DNA of 64,000 nucleotides from Rhodanobacter glycinis (GTDB taxonomy: Bacteria > Pseudomonadota > Gammaproteobacteria > Xanthomonadales > Rhodanobacteraceae): contig NZ_RCZB01000001.1 of NCBI RefSeq assembly GCF_006438785.1, positions 631,912 through 695,911 of the forward strand, in the 5' to 3' direction. Below, one piece after another: positions 11,973 through 22,592 of the stretch. A program made the translations under genes and the position numbers. Numbering within the stretch: the stretch's first letter is position 1; every line of letters starts with the position of its first letter. The notes beneath the pieces are model-generated. The model made no database searches and was not told the DNA's origin. It worked only from the letters and a program-made list of their open reading frames with translations.

Positions 11973-12551
11973 ATGCGTGTACTCGTGGCGGGTTTGATCG
12001 GCGGCATCCTGATGTTTGTCTGGGGCGTGGCGGCACACATGGCGTTGGGGCTTGGCGAGGTCGGCCTCAGGCTGCCCACCAACGAGAACGTCGCGCTCAG
12101 CGGTCTCCAACAAGGCCTGGGCGAACAAGCCGGCGTGTACATGTTGCCCTCGCTGGATCCCAAGAAAATGGGCGACGCGGCCGAGGTGAGGACGTATTCG
12201 ATCAAGGCTGTCCGCTCGCCGTATGCCTTCGTGGTGTATCAGCCGCAAGGCACCGACATGATGCAGATGGGGCCGCAGATCGGGCGGCAGTGGGCATCCG
12301 ATACCCTGAGCGCGCTGGCGCTGGCGTTCGTGATGGGGTTGGCCGTGGTCGGTTTCCGTCGCCGTCTCGCCATCGCGGCGGCGGCCGCGGTATTCGCCTG
12401 GCTCAGCACCATGCTGCCGTACTGGAACTGGTACCGCTTTCCGCTCGACTTCACCCTGGCTGCGCTGGTCGAACAACTCGTCGGCTGGCTGATCGCCGGC
12501 GCCGCGATGGCATGGTGGCTGGGCCGCAGCGAACGCAAGCTGGCCAGCTGA
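11973..12551 (+). CDS. Small integral membrane protein of unknown function
   Basis: The gene encodes 192 residues from the ATG at 11973, which has a good ribosome site (GGGAGGG, about six bases before). One helix is at the N terminus (LVAGLIGGILMFVWGVAAHMAL). A soluble, probably periplasmic loop of about 85 residues follows, then three helices at the C terminus separated by short basic loops. I do not recognise the family. It stands alone between rarA and serS in the same direction and is followed by a GC-rich hairpin, so it is probably a single-gene unit. Confidence 0.7.
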   Translation: MRVLVAGLIGGILMFVWGVAAHMALGLGEVGLRLPTNENVALSGLQQGLGEQAGVYMLPSLDPKKMGDAAEVRTYSIKAVRSPYAFVVYQPQGTDMMQMGPQIGRQWASDTLSALALAFVMGLAVVGFRRRLAIAAAAAVFAWLSTMLPYWNWYRFPLDFTLAALVEQLVGWLIAGAAMAWWLGRSERKLAS

Positions 12552-14323
<1,772 letters not shown>

Positions 14324-14366
14324 CAAACCGAGTTGCCCCGCCGGCAGCGCAAACTGGCGGGCGGCA

Positions 14367-15161
14367 TCATAATTTCACGCGCCCGATCTCGTGATCGATG
14401 CCGCGGCGAAGCTGCTTCGCCAGCGCCGGGTTTCCAGCGTGGCGGATGCTTGAGCGAAGAACCTGCAAATCCTGCCGCCAGCCAAGTTTGTCTGCCAGAC
14501 GACGCAGCGAACGGGTTGATTCCACTTTGCGTTTGACGGCTTCGAGACCTTTCCAATCAGCCGACGCCTCAACCCCATTCAACGTTTCAAGTTGCAATCG
14601 AAGACGACGTACACGCTTGCGCCAACGATGAAGGCGGACCGACGAACCTTCTTCCCGCGCAGCGGCCTTCGCCTTCTCCAGGCGTCGCAGGCTATGCAGG
14701 ACGGAGTCGCGCACCACCTTCTTCGTCAGGTCCGTCCATGGAAGGTCGGTTATCGCCAATGCCATCCGGCTTATCCTGACGCGCCGTTTCGAAAAATCCG
14801 GATCGCGGGACAACGCAGCGTCAAGCAAAAGGTCGCGGCGGTGACCTAGCTGATCGGATATCTCTTTCCAGTACGGCTGGTGGTCGTTTGACAGCCTGGA
14901 CGCCGTTTCCACTACAACTTGAGCGTCACGAAGCGCAGACAGGCCATCAGCCAATCGATCCAGCGATTTGTCGATCGCACCAAACTTCGCGCCGAAAACG
15001 TCCCGGCCCAAATCCAGCGTTCCCCGAAGCCTTCGTATTGCCTTGCGGGCCTCGTGAACAGCCAGGTGACGATCACGCTTCTTTTCGAGCGCCCGCCGTA
15101 TTTCCTGCGCCTGCCTGGACGCCACCTCAGCAAGTTCCAGCCCGAACAATTTCGATGCCAT
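14367..15161 (-). CDS. CHAD domain protein
   Basis: The 264-residue product is a single CHAD domain (conserved histidine alpha-helical domain), which binds inorganic polyphosphate. The two hallmark histidine-basic helices are visible: HEARKAIRRLRG near residue 35 and RLHRWRKRVRRLRLQLE near residue 178. Many arginines and lysines line the predicted helices, giving the basic surface that binds polyphosphate. It is stand-alone here, without the CYTH triphosphatase domain to which CHAD is often fused. It ends 43 bases from the serS-linked membrane gene in a convergent arrangement. Confidence 0.9.
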   Translation of the reverse strand: MASKLFGLELAEVASRQAQEIRRALEKKRDRHLAVHEARKAIRRLRGTLDLGRDVFGAKFGAIDKSLDRLADGLSALRDAQVVVETASRLSNDHQPYWKEISDQLGHRRDLLLDAALSRDPDFSKRRVRISRMALAITDLPWTDLTKKVVRDSVLHSLRRLEKAKAAAREEGSSVRLHRWRKRVRRLRLQLETLNGVEASADWKGLEAVKRKVESTRSLRRLADKLGWRQDLQVLRSSIRHAGNPALAKQLRRGIDHEIGRVKL

Positions 15162-15324
15162 GTGCCGCAGGCTTCATTTGAAGACGGGCAGCCAGTCTAG
15201 TCTGGGGATCGTTTCGTTGCGCAGCACTTGGCAGCGATAAGGCGGTGGTCTTCGGCGACCCATGAGCCGGACGAGGCCGTCGCGTTGGCTAGCGACGCGA
15301 CTGGCCGTACAATGCGCGTTCCGC

Positions 15325-15414
15325 GGAGAGATGGCCGAGCGGTTTAAGGCACCGGTCTTGAAAACCGGCGAAGGGTCAAACCTTCCGTGGGTTCGAATCC
15401 CACTCTCTCCGCCA
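15325..15414 (+). tRNA. tRNA-Ser (anticodon UGA)
   Basis: A 90-nt cloverleaf including an encoded CCA end. The acceptor stem GGAGAGA pairs with TCTCTCC, with discriminator G. The anticodon loop CTTGAAA gives UGA. A long variable arm is present, and the T loop is GGTTCGAATCC. The long variable arm and the anticodon agree on serine. Confidence 0.97.
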
Positions 15415-15461
15415 ATGCACAAGTAAAGTAAGTAACTCGCAGACGCAAATATGACTTACCC

Positions 15462-15489
15462 AACATCCCGCCAACCATGGTGGGATGTT
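15462..15489 (+). terminator. Terminator of tRNA-Ser
   Basis: AACATCCCGCCA (15462-15473) pairs with TGGTGGGATGTT (15478-15489) around loop ACCA, with one G-U pair, followed by ctgtttt. It lies 48 bases after the tRNA. Confidence 0.8.
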
Positions 15490-15705
15490 CTGTTTTGGTG
15501 GTTGGAAATTCCTTGCAGAACAGCGCTCATCGTGCGAATAGCGTCAGCGCAGACTGCGACGGCTCTATAGAGTCACGCCCTCGGAAGCACAAGCGCACCG
15601 CAACGGATGCCGCTCGTAAGGAAACAGGCGTGGCGTTGAGTAAGCCGCGAAGCTGTGCCGGTAGGTACACTCTTGGAGTCAATCGCGACAACAGAGGGCG
15701 GCAAC

Positions 15706-16344
15706 GTGACAGTAGATATTGCGGTGCTACTGGACAACTCCAACACGTTCGACACTGCTTTGCGCACCGCGCTGATAGGTGAAACAGAACGCGCAATCCC
15801 GCCAGGCGCGCGAACGAATGCGGCATTCGCCTACTGCAAAATTGCTCTGGAACATGGCTCCGGTTTTCAGCACCTATTGGCCATTGATAACGCGACATCG
15901 GCGATGGCACTTGTCCGCTTGCAATATGAAGCCGTGCTAAGAGGCTCATGGGTGCTCTACGCTGCCCCTGATGTTTGGATCGAGAAATTTTCGTCGGAGC
16001 CAAAATCCAACAGCGGCAAGGAGCCAGCAAAATTTCCCGATGTGTATCAAATGTTAGAAGAGCTTGCAGCGTCATCTGCCGATCAGGTTCTGTTTCAATC
16101 ACTTGCTACCCTAAAGGCCAAGGCATGGGATGCGCTCAACTCGTATACGCACGGCGGGTTACGAATGATGACTAGGTCGCTGAACGGATTTGAGCCTGAA
16201 TTACTGGTGTGGATGCTTAGGACCACAAACTCACTTTCTTACATAGCCGCGCAATTGCTGGCGCATGTGGCTAACGATCCCGCGTGCAGCAATCAACTTT
16301 TTTCCATTCGCACCGCCATGTCGGATTGCATGCATAGCGAGTGA
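15706..16344 (+). CDS. DUF6988-like hypothetical protein
   Basis: The 212-residue product from the GTG at 15706 is preceded by GAGGGCGG at a good distance. An in-frame GTG at 15655 is an alternative with no ribosome site. The pattern ALVRLQYEAVLRGSWVLYAAPD resembles the core of DUF6988 proteins, a family without known function. No signal peptide or membrane helix is seen. The gene and its flanks are clearly less GC-rich than the housekeeping genes around them. It sits directly behind a tRNA-Ser gene, which is compatible with acquisition by transfer, but no integrase or direct repeat is present. Confidence 0.65.
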   Translation: MTVDIAVLLDNSNTFDTALRTALIGETERAIPPGARTNAAFAYCKIALEHGSGFQHLLAIDNATSAMALVRLQYEAVLRGSWVLYAAPDVWIEKFSSEPKSNSGKEPAKFPDVYQMLEELAASSADQVLFQSLATLKAKAWDALNSYTHGGLRMMTRSLNGFEPELLVWMLRTTNSLSYIAAQLLAHVANDPACSNQLFSIRTAMSDCMHSE

Positions 16345-16354
16345 GCGATAGATG

Positions 16355-16381
16355 AAAAAAATCCCCCCGGCAATCGCCGGG
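16355..16381 (-). terminator. Intrinsic terminator read on the minus strand
   Basis: On the minus strand CCCGGC-GATT-GCCGGG (16381-16366) is followed by a GGGA spacer and seven T (16361-16355). No leftward gene lies immediately upstream, so either it serves as the reverse half of a terminator for the preceding rightward gene or it ends an antisense or small RNA. Confidence 0.5.
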
Positions 16382-16776
16382 AACTTGGTGCAGTTTCGCG
16401 GTGCTTAAGCCCTCTTTGTTGGTGCGGCTATTTCCTTGGCGGCACTCACACCTAATCCGCCAGTTTTCGCTAGCTATTCAACGATGTGCAACTGTGGTGG
16501 TGCGCCCTGGAGAGTTCCGAAAAAGTGACAGCGGCAATTTCTGGAAGATGCCGGGATCGGTTTCGTTCGTGGGTCGGAGCTAGAACAAGCCATTTCGCTG
16601 CGATGCGACCGATCGGACGACGATCATGTTCCTCAAATTGTCCCTGACACTGCTCTTTGCCAACCCCCTCCTTGAGCACCTCCAGAGTTTTCGCCACTAT
16701 GCCCGGAGCGCCCATACAACCCGGCGCTCAACGGCCACGCCTGCATTCCGCAGCCTTGGCATCCAAGGGGGCGATG
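16382..16776. other. About 400 bases without a recognisable gene
   Basis: No open frame here has convincing codon use or family similarity on either strand. The stretch is of lower GC than its surroundings. Positions about 16510-16620 read like decayed remnant sequence rather than a regulatory region. The last 15 bases carry the ribosome site (AAGGGGG, 16765-16771) of the next gene. Confidence 0.5.
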
Positions 16777-18543
16777 ATGACAAGGATGTTGCGTTTGGGC
16801 TGCCTGGGCATCAGCGCCTTGCTCGCAAGCCACGCTTGGGCTGACGGTTGCCAGTTGAAGGATTACGGCACGTTGCCGGTGGAAATGGTCGGCGGGCAAG
16901 CCACGACCTTGGTGAAGATCAACGGGGCCGATACGCGCTTCGTTCTGGATACCGGGGCTTTCTTCAACACCATGTCGCGTGCCAACGCGTTGTCGCTGGG
17001 GCTCAATCTGCGACCTGCGCCATTTGGTTTTCGCATCGGTGGCATCGGAGGCACGGCGGATGTCCAGTTCACTCAGGTGAAGGATTTCGGCATCCTCGAT
17101 ACGACGCTCCACAAGATCGCCTTCATCGTCGGTGGCACGGATGCGGGCCATGGATTGCTTGGCGCCAACCTGCTTGATCTGGTCGATCTGGAAATCGATC
17201 TGGCACATGGCAAATTGACTTTGTTCAGTGCGATCGACTGCGAAAAACACTCGCTGGCCTATTGGTCCAAGGATGGCAAGTACAACGACGCCGACATCGT
17301 GTCGACCGGCAACGAGCACGATCGGCGCACTTTTTTCAACGTGATGATAAACGGCAAGAAGGTGCGGGCGGTGCTCGATTCGGGGGCCTATGCCACCGTG
17401 CTCAGCCGTCGCGCCGCCGAGCGGGCCGGTATCGACCTCGATGCACCAGACGTCAAGGCTGGCAGTAGCAGCATCGGCATTGGCGCCAGGTCGGTTAAGA
17501 CATGGACGGTACGCATTGATTCGTTCTCGGTCGGCACGGAAACCATCCAGCACAGCCAGATGCAGGTGATTGACGGAAACATGGGTGACACCGACATGCT
17601 GCTCGGCGTGGATTTTCTGCTCGCCCATCACATGTTCATCGCCAACAGCCAACGGAAAGCTTATTTCACCTACAACGGCGGCCGCGTGTTTACCTTTGCC
17701 GACGCGCCGAGCGACAGCGATAAACCCGAGGCCGGCACCGCTGCGGACGACAACGGTGCGATGCCCAAGACTGCGCCCGATTACGCTCTGCGTGGCGAAG
17801 CGCGCCTGTCGCGCGGCGAAGCGAGGGCTGCCGTGGCCGATCTGGACGAGGCGATCCGCATGGCGCCGGATCAAGCCGCTTACTACGTTGCCCGTGCGCG
17901 GGCACGTGTGGCGAACAAACAGCCGAATGCGGCGCTCGACGATCTGGACAAGTCCTTGAGCCTGGATCCGAAGAACGTCGATGCCTTGCTGCTACGCGCC
18001 GAACTTCGTTTCGTGCACAAGGACCGCACGGGTGCGACAGCCGACGCGATGGCGGCAAGCGCCTTGGCGCCAGCGGGCTCAGCCCAGGCGCGCTCGATTG
18101 CCGGCCTCTACATCCAGCTCGATCAACCCGCTGCGGCGCTGCACATGCTCGACGATTGGATTCGGCTGCACAGCCATGACGCCATGCTCGGCGCGGCGTT
18201 CAACGAGCGCTGCTGGGCGCGTGGACTGAGCAATCAGATGCTCGACGATGCCTTGAAGGATTGCCGCAAGGCGATCAAGCGCGATGGCGAAAAGCCGGCC
18301 TACCTCGACAGTCTCGGCATGGTGCAGTTACGACTGGGACATTATCCCGAATCGATCAAGGCCTACGAGCAGGCGCTCGCGCAAAACCCGCATTCCGCGT
18401 GGTCACGCTATGGCCTTGGCCTGGCGAAAATCCGCAGTGGCCAGACGGACGCGGGCCATGCCGATCTGGTCGCCGCGCACGCGCTTGATCCGGAAATCGA
18501 GACGCGTGCCACCAGGTTTGGCTTGACTGCGGCCGGGCCATAG
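16777..18543 (+). CDS. Secreted protein with two retropepsin-like aspartic protease domains and TPR repeats
   Basis: The 588-residue product begins with a signal peptide cut after ASHAWA. The ATG at 16777 is about five bases behind AAGGGGG; the adjacent ATG at 16774 is an alternative. Residues about 30-185 and 190-335 are two aspartic-protease-like halves, with VLDTGA and VLDSGA as the catalytic signatures. Later glycine motifs (GLLGANLLD, MLLGVDFL) match the retropepsin-like family (gag-asp/aspartyl protease type). Residues 360-588 hold at least four TPR units (YALRGEARLSRGEA, AYYVARARARV, KPAYLDSLGMVQLRLGHY, SRYGLGLAKI). Two complete aspartic signatures in one chain suggest an internal pseudo-dimer. 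It likely acts in the periplasm; substrate unknown. Confidence 0.85.
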   Translation: MTRMLRLGCLGISALLASHAWADGCQLKDYGTLPVEMVGGQATTLVKINGADTRFVLDTGAFFNTMSRANALSLGLNLRPAPFGFRIGGIGGTADVQFTQVKDFGILDTTLHKIAFIVGGTDAGHGLLGANLLDLVDLEIDLAHGKLTLFSAIDCEKHSLAYWSKDGKYNDADIVSTGNEHDRRTFFNVMINGKKVRAVLDSGAYATVLSRRAAERAGIDLDAPDVKAGSSSIGIGARSVKTWTVRIDSFSVGTETIQHSQMQVIDGNMGDTDMLLGVDFLLAHHMFIANSQRKAYFTYNGGRVFTFADAPSDSDKPEAGTAADDNGAMPKTAPDYALRGEARLSRGEARAAVADLDEAIRMAPDQAAYYVARARARVANKQPNAALDDLDKSLSLDPKNVDALLLRAELRFVHKDRTGATADAMAASALAPAGSAQARSIAGLYIQLDQPAAALHMLDDWIRLHSHDAMLGAAFNERCWARGLSNQMLDDALKDCRKAIKRDGEKPAYLDSLGMVQLRLGHYPESIKAYEQALAQNPHSAWSRYGLGLAKIRSGQTDAGHADLVAAHALDPEIETRATRFGLTAAGP

Positions 18544-18574
18544 ATCGTGTGGGAAATATTCCCGGACACGATCT
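18542..18574 (+). terminator. Long hairpin directly after the protease/TPR gene
   Basis: AGATCGTGT-GGGAA (18542-18555) pairs with TTCCC-gg-ACACGATCT (18559-18574) around ATA, overlapping the stop codon. The stem is 14 base pairs with a two-base bulge. No T-run follows, so it may protect the 3' end rather than terminate by itself. Confidence 0.4.
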
Positions 18575-18694
18575 GCAACACCATTGGCGGGGTCGAAGGC
18601 GCAACTGGATCGCTTGATCGTCTTCGACAAATTGTCATCCAGGATCGGCCCAACCTCGGCTACAGTGGCGCTACACCACTGCCGAGGCCTGATC

Positions 18695-19114
18695 ATGAGC
18701 AAAGACAAATCGCACAAAAAGGACAAGTCGAAGAAGCACGACCTGTTTTCGTTGATGCTGGAACAGAGTGAAGTATTCAGGGACATGGTGGCGCACTTTC
18801 AGAGTGCCTGGGCGCCGAAAATGTTCGTGCACATGAGTGGTGAGGCAGCCAACACGGCTCCGGCGTCGGGTACGGTAATTGCGAAGAAGCCGACTCGGGC
18901 TGCCCAGTCTGCGAAGAAACCTGTCACGAAGAAGGTTGCATCGGTATTGAAGAAGGCGGTGGCCGCACCAGCCACGAAGAAGCCAGTAATCGCAGCCAAG
19001 AAGAAGAGTGCCAGGAAGGCTTCAAGTGCGAAGAGCTCCGCGCCTGTCGTGGCAAAGAAGAGCGCGGTCAAAACAGCGCGGCCTACGGCAAAGAAAGGCT
19101 TGCCAAGGAAATAG
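18695..19114 (+). CDS. Small basic protein with a histone H1-like lysine/alanine tail
   Basis: This 139-residue protein has two parts. Residues 1-45 are a charged start followed by a short amphipathic region (DLFSLMLEQSEVFRDMVAHF, then SAWAPKM). Residues 60-139 are a low-complexity tail of repeated AKK/KKP/AAK units, like eukaryotic H1 and bacterial AlgP/HctA-type tails, that should bind DNA or RNA non-specifically. No cysteine is present. It is probably an abundant nucleoid-associated protein, but the N-terminal part matches no family I know. The ATG at 18695 follows GCCGAGGCCTGATC, a weak ribosome site. Confidence 0.75.
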   Translation: MSKDKSHKKDKSKKHDLFSLMLEQSEVFRDMVAHFQSAWAPKMFVHMSGEAANTAPASGTVIAKKPTRAAQSAKKPVTKKVASVLKKAVAAPATKKPVIAAKKKSARKASSAKSSAPVVAKKSAVKTARPTAKKGLPRK

Positions 19115-19185
19115 CCGGACCGCACTCGGCCTAATGCACACCTGCGCTGTTTCTGGATGCTTGGACGACCATCGAGCTCCTCAAC

Positions 19186-20676
19186 TCAGAGCTGGTGCTT
19201 CGCCTTCAGTTGCACAAGCACTTTGGCGAGACTGCTACGGCCGCCATCGCGCAAATCGGCGAGTGTGCTGCTGAGAGCAAAGTCTGGGCGCAGGCCTACG
19301 GACTGGATGGCGAAGGGGTGCGTGCGGCTGGGTGCGAAGTGATCCCGCGCCTGCATGTCGACCAACGCGGCCTCGTCATGCGCGCCTTCGCCGAGCGTGC
19401 CGGCAGGATCGAACACCGAGAAATTTCCGCTGAGCCGCGCGGCATAGCCGGAGCCGGCCAGCGGGGTGCCCGGTTCGCCGTTGAACTCGAAGCCGCCGCC
19501 GGCGCCCACGGTGCGCTCGCCTACCACGGTGGCGCCGGAGGCCCATAGCCAGCTCGCCATGAATTCGCCCGCCGAGCGCGTGCCGGCGTCGGTCAGCACG
19601 ATCAGTGGCGCATGGGTGGCGACGTGGCCGCAGCTCGGGTCGGTGTGTTCCTTCGCGAGTTGCACGGTGCCGGCCTTGCTGCCGGCGAACAGGTCGAGTG
19701 TGGCGAGCGAGGGCTTGGTGCCGAGCGCCTCGGCCAGCAACCACGCTTCGCGGTCGAAGCCACCAAGATTGCCGCGCAGGTCCAGCACCAGCACGTCCGC
19801 ATCGCGGGCGGCGGTGTCGGCTTCGCGGATGACGTTGCGCACCACGGCGCAGTAGCCGGCAAGCATGGCGGTATCGTCGCTGGCACCGGGTTGTTTGCTG
19901 GCCGCATCGGCAGCGGTCACGAAGGCGTCGTCGTACTGCGGCGCGAACGCACCGATGCGCAGCGTGCCGATGCGCAGACCGTTGGCCTTGAAGTGCTGCG
20001 GCAGGTCGGCGCGGTTGATCGCGGCCGTCATCGACTTGGCCAGTCCCGCATCTACGGGCTTGTAGTGCAGCGTGACGGCTTTCGTCTGGCCCTTGGCATC
20101 CTGCACGCGCAAGGCGACTGCATTCCCGAGTCCGGCAACGCGATGGACCACCGGCGTGGCGAGCCCGAGCTCCGTAGCCGCTTCCGCGTAACGGCCGCGG
20201 CGCTGGCCACCGAAGGTCAGCGTTGCTGCGTGTTGCATCCAGGCATGGGCGTCCTGGCCATCGATCGCCAGCACCTGATCGCCCTCGGTGACGTGCACGT
20301 TTCCGGCATTGGTATCGAATACGCGCCAGACGATCAGGCTGCCGTCGCTGGCAGTGCGAAACAGCATGCCCAGGGTTTCGGATTTGCCCGCCTTGGCACC
20401 GACCAGCGCGACGTGCTGGTCCTGCAGCGCTGCCAGTGTGCGGGTGAGTGCGTTGGCGTCGGGGAGGGATGGTGCGGTGTGCTCAGCCGACCAGAAAGCC
20501 TGGCCCTGGACCTCATCGGGAAAGTCGTGGCGGTAGCGTTCCACGTAACGCAGCGAGGGATAACTGTGAGTCACCTGCGCACGCAGCTGGCTGCCGTCGT
20601 CGGGCTTGGCTGCTCGTGCACTACCCAGCACGGTCAGCGTGCACAGCGCTGCGATGGTCCGAATCTTTCCCTGCAT
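19186..20676 (-). CDS. S41 family peptidase (C-terminal processing protease-like), exported
   Basis: The 496-residue product from the ATG at 20676 has a signal peptide (TIAALCTLTVLGSARA). A central PDZ-like part carries VTEGDQVLAIDG (residues about 130-145). The S41 catalytic core follows, with DADVLVLDLRGNLGG near 305 and the nucleophile segment LTDAGTRSAGEFMASW near 380, where the serine of SAGE is the expected active residue. It should cleave peptides or proteins in the periplasm. A farther upstream ATG at 20748 would hide the signal sequence and is not chosen. It lies downstream of a diguanylate cyclase gene in the same direction, with 189 bases between. Confidence 0.88.
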   Translation of the reverse strand: MQGKIRTIAALCTLTVLGSARAAKPDDGSQLRAQVTHSYPSLRYVERYRHDFPDEVQGQAFWSAEHTAPSLPDANALTRTLAALQDQHVALVGAKAGKSETLGMLFRTASDGSLIVWRVFDTNAGNVHVTEGDQVLAIDGQDAHAWMQHAATLTFGGQRRGRYAEAATELGLATPVVHRVAGLGNAVALRVQDAKGQTKAVTLHYKPVDAGLAKSMTAAINRADLPQHFKANGLRIGTLRIGAFAPQYDDAFVTAADAASKQPGASDDTAMLAGYCAVVRNVIREADTAARDADVLVLDLRGNLGGFDREAWLLAEALGTKPSLATLDLFAGSKAGTVQLAKEHTDPSCGHVATHAPLIVLTDAGTRSAGEFMASWLWASGATVVGERTVGAGGGFEFNGEPGTPLAGSGYAARLSGNFSVFDPAGTLGEGAHDEAALVDMQARDHFAPSRTHPFAIQSVGLRPDFALSSTLADLRDGGRSSLAKVLVQLKAKHQL

Positions 20677-20865
20677 GACGTTTCCCTGGTTGCGTGGCGT
20701 CGAGCGCGGCGCCTCGGATCCTGCGATGAGGCATGAAGGCGCGATCATGCCGCGTGCGGTTGCTGTGATCGAGTGTCGCTAGTCATGTCGAACGATGGTG
20801 GGTGTGGAAAAGGAAGAGGTGTCTGGTCCATATATTTTGGCACTGGACGACTATCCGATTCCAAG

Positions 20866-22335
20866 TCACTCAGCCCACTGGATCCGGTTTCTCCCGCTCC
20901 GCTTCGCCACATACAGTGCCTCGTCCGCCGCATTCAGGAACTTGTCGCTGTCCGGGTAGGGGGTTGTCGTTGTCGACGCGAGGCCGGCGCTGATCGTCAC
21001 CACGTGCTGGGTGCTGCGTGCGTGCTGGATCTGCATGGCTTCGACCCGCCGCCGCAGCCTTTGCAGGATGTCTCCCGATGCGTCGACATCGTAGCCGCTC
21101 ATCAGGGCAACGAATTCCTCGCCGCCGTATCTTGCCACGATCACGTCGGGCTGCTGGCTCGCCTCGCGCTGCAGCGCATGCGCGACCGCGGCCAGGCAGT
21201 CGTCACCGGCGAGATGGCCATAGGTGTCGTTGAATGCTTTGAAGCTGTCGATGTCGATCATCGCGACGCTGAGCGAACGACCGGTTTTCAGCGCGTTTTC
21301 CCATTCGCGGCTGAGTCGCTGGTAGAAGCCGCGGCGGTTGAGCAGGGAGGACAGCTCGTCGCGCACGATGGCCTGCTGCAGGCCGCGCTTGAGCTGTCGC
21401 AGGTCGTCCTCGAAGGCCAGGTGCTGTCCCAGCACGATGGCGTTGCGCGCCGCGTAGGACGTGATCGCGAGTACCAACGTGGCGGTCGCGAGGACGGGGT
21501 TCTTGCCCAGCTGCGCGAACGCGAGACAGCACAGCGCCAGGCTCATCACGAACGGGCTGATGCTCTCGGCGACGTAGCGGATCCGGCGGCTCGGGCGGTA
21601 ATTACGGAACCATACCTTTCGCCGCCGGCCGAGCAGAAAGCCGAGTACCACGAAGGGCAGGCCGAGCAGCAGCTCGGGCAGGTACGACTCGCTGCTGAGG
21701 ATGAACCGGTTGTGGATGCCGGGCAGTACCGCATCTAGCCAGGCGAAGACGGTCAGCACGAAGAAGAACCGCCGTTCATCCGAGCGCTTTGTGGAAACCA
21801 GACGTAGTGTGGCGAACACCGCCACGAACAAGCCCATTGCGTCGAACATCCACATCACGAAGGTCGCCGGTGGCGATTGCGGCGAGGCCGCATTCAGCAC
21901 CCCGTGCAGGGTGTAATAGAAAAGGGCCGCGATGGCGCACGCAAGAAGGCTGTCGACGATGCTGGCCCAGCGGTAGAGCGTGGCGATCGGGTTGTAGGCC
22001 GCGGCAATGGTGAGCAGGAGGCTGCTAAGGCAGAAGTAGAGGGTTGGATCGAAGGCCACCAGGGTGCCGAGCGGATTGGACAGCGAGTCGGTGAACAGCA
22101 AGCTGAACGCGCCGCCCTGGGCAATCAACGCGAGCAGCAGCAGGCTCCACAGCGGACGGTTGTGACGGACGCTGAAGCGAAGCCGCCGCCAGCACGCCAG
22201 CACCGTCAGCGTGAGCATGGCCAGCACGACGCCGTAGCTCCATGTGAGCAGATGCGACGGCGCCCACGCGATCACGCCCAGCTGGAGCAGCAGCAGCGGT
22301 CCAAAGGCTCGGGACATCCCGGCGTGCATTTTCAT
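20866..22335 (-). CDS. Membrane-bound diguanylate cyclase
   Basis: The gene encodes 489 residues starting at 22335 (22329 is a close alternative). The N-terminal 300 residues contain about nine to ten hydrophobic helices with no recognised sensory family; helix pairs such as LTWSYGVVLAMLTLTVLACW and LLLLALIAQGGAFSLLF are clear. A short coiled coil leads to a C-terminal GGDEF domain with an intact GGEEF near 404 and the IDIDSFKAFNDTYGHLAGD metal/nucleotide segment. The RxxD inhibitory site is absent (QPD is found instead), so feedback inhibition by c-di-GMP is not expected. This differs from the other cyclase in the window. Confidence 0.88.
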   Translation of the reverse strand: MKMHAGMSRAFGPLLLLQLGVIAWAPSHLLTWSYGVVLAMLTLTVLACWRRLRFSVRHNRPLWSLLLLALIAQGGAFSLLFTDSLSNPLGTLVAFDPTLYFCLSSLLLTIAAAYNPIATLYRWASIVDSLLACAIAALFYYTLHGVLNAASPQSPPATFVMWMFDAMGLFVAVFATLRLVSTKRSDERRFFFVLTVFAWLDAVLPGIHNRFILSSESYLPELLLGLPFVVLGFLLGRRRKVWFRNYRPSRRIRYVAESISPFVMSLALCCLAFAQLGKNPVLATATLVLAITSYAARNAIVLGQHLAFEDDLRQLKRGLQQAIVRDELSSLLNRRGFYQRLSREWENALKTGRSLSVAMIDIDSFKAFNDTYGHLAGDDCLAAVAHALQREASQQPDVIVARYGGEEFVALMSGYDVDASGDILQRLRRRVEAMQIQHARSTQHVVTISAGLASTTTTPYPDSDKFLNAADEALYVAKRSGRNRIQWAE

Positions 22336-22592
22336 CTCGCGATGTTCCAGAGCTGTTGGTGCGGTACCTGGAAGTCGGCAATTGCCCCCGGCTGTTCTGT
22401 TACACCGGAAGCCTGCCACAAAGTGCATCGAGCGACCCTGCACGGGTCGTGCGGGTAGTGTGGCCCTGGACGGATTGCCGCGTGGGAATATCGGTCACGG
22501 TCACGGTCCCCGGCCAGCGCTGGCGACGCAGACGATGCAATACGCATCCCGGTTCCCGGTTTGCCGATGGCAGACAGTGGAATAGCGCAGCC

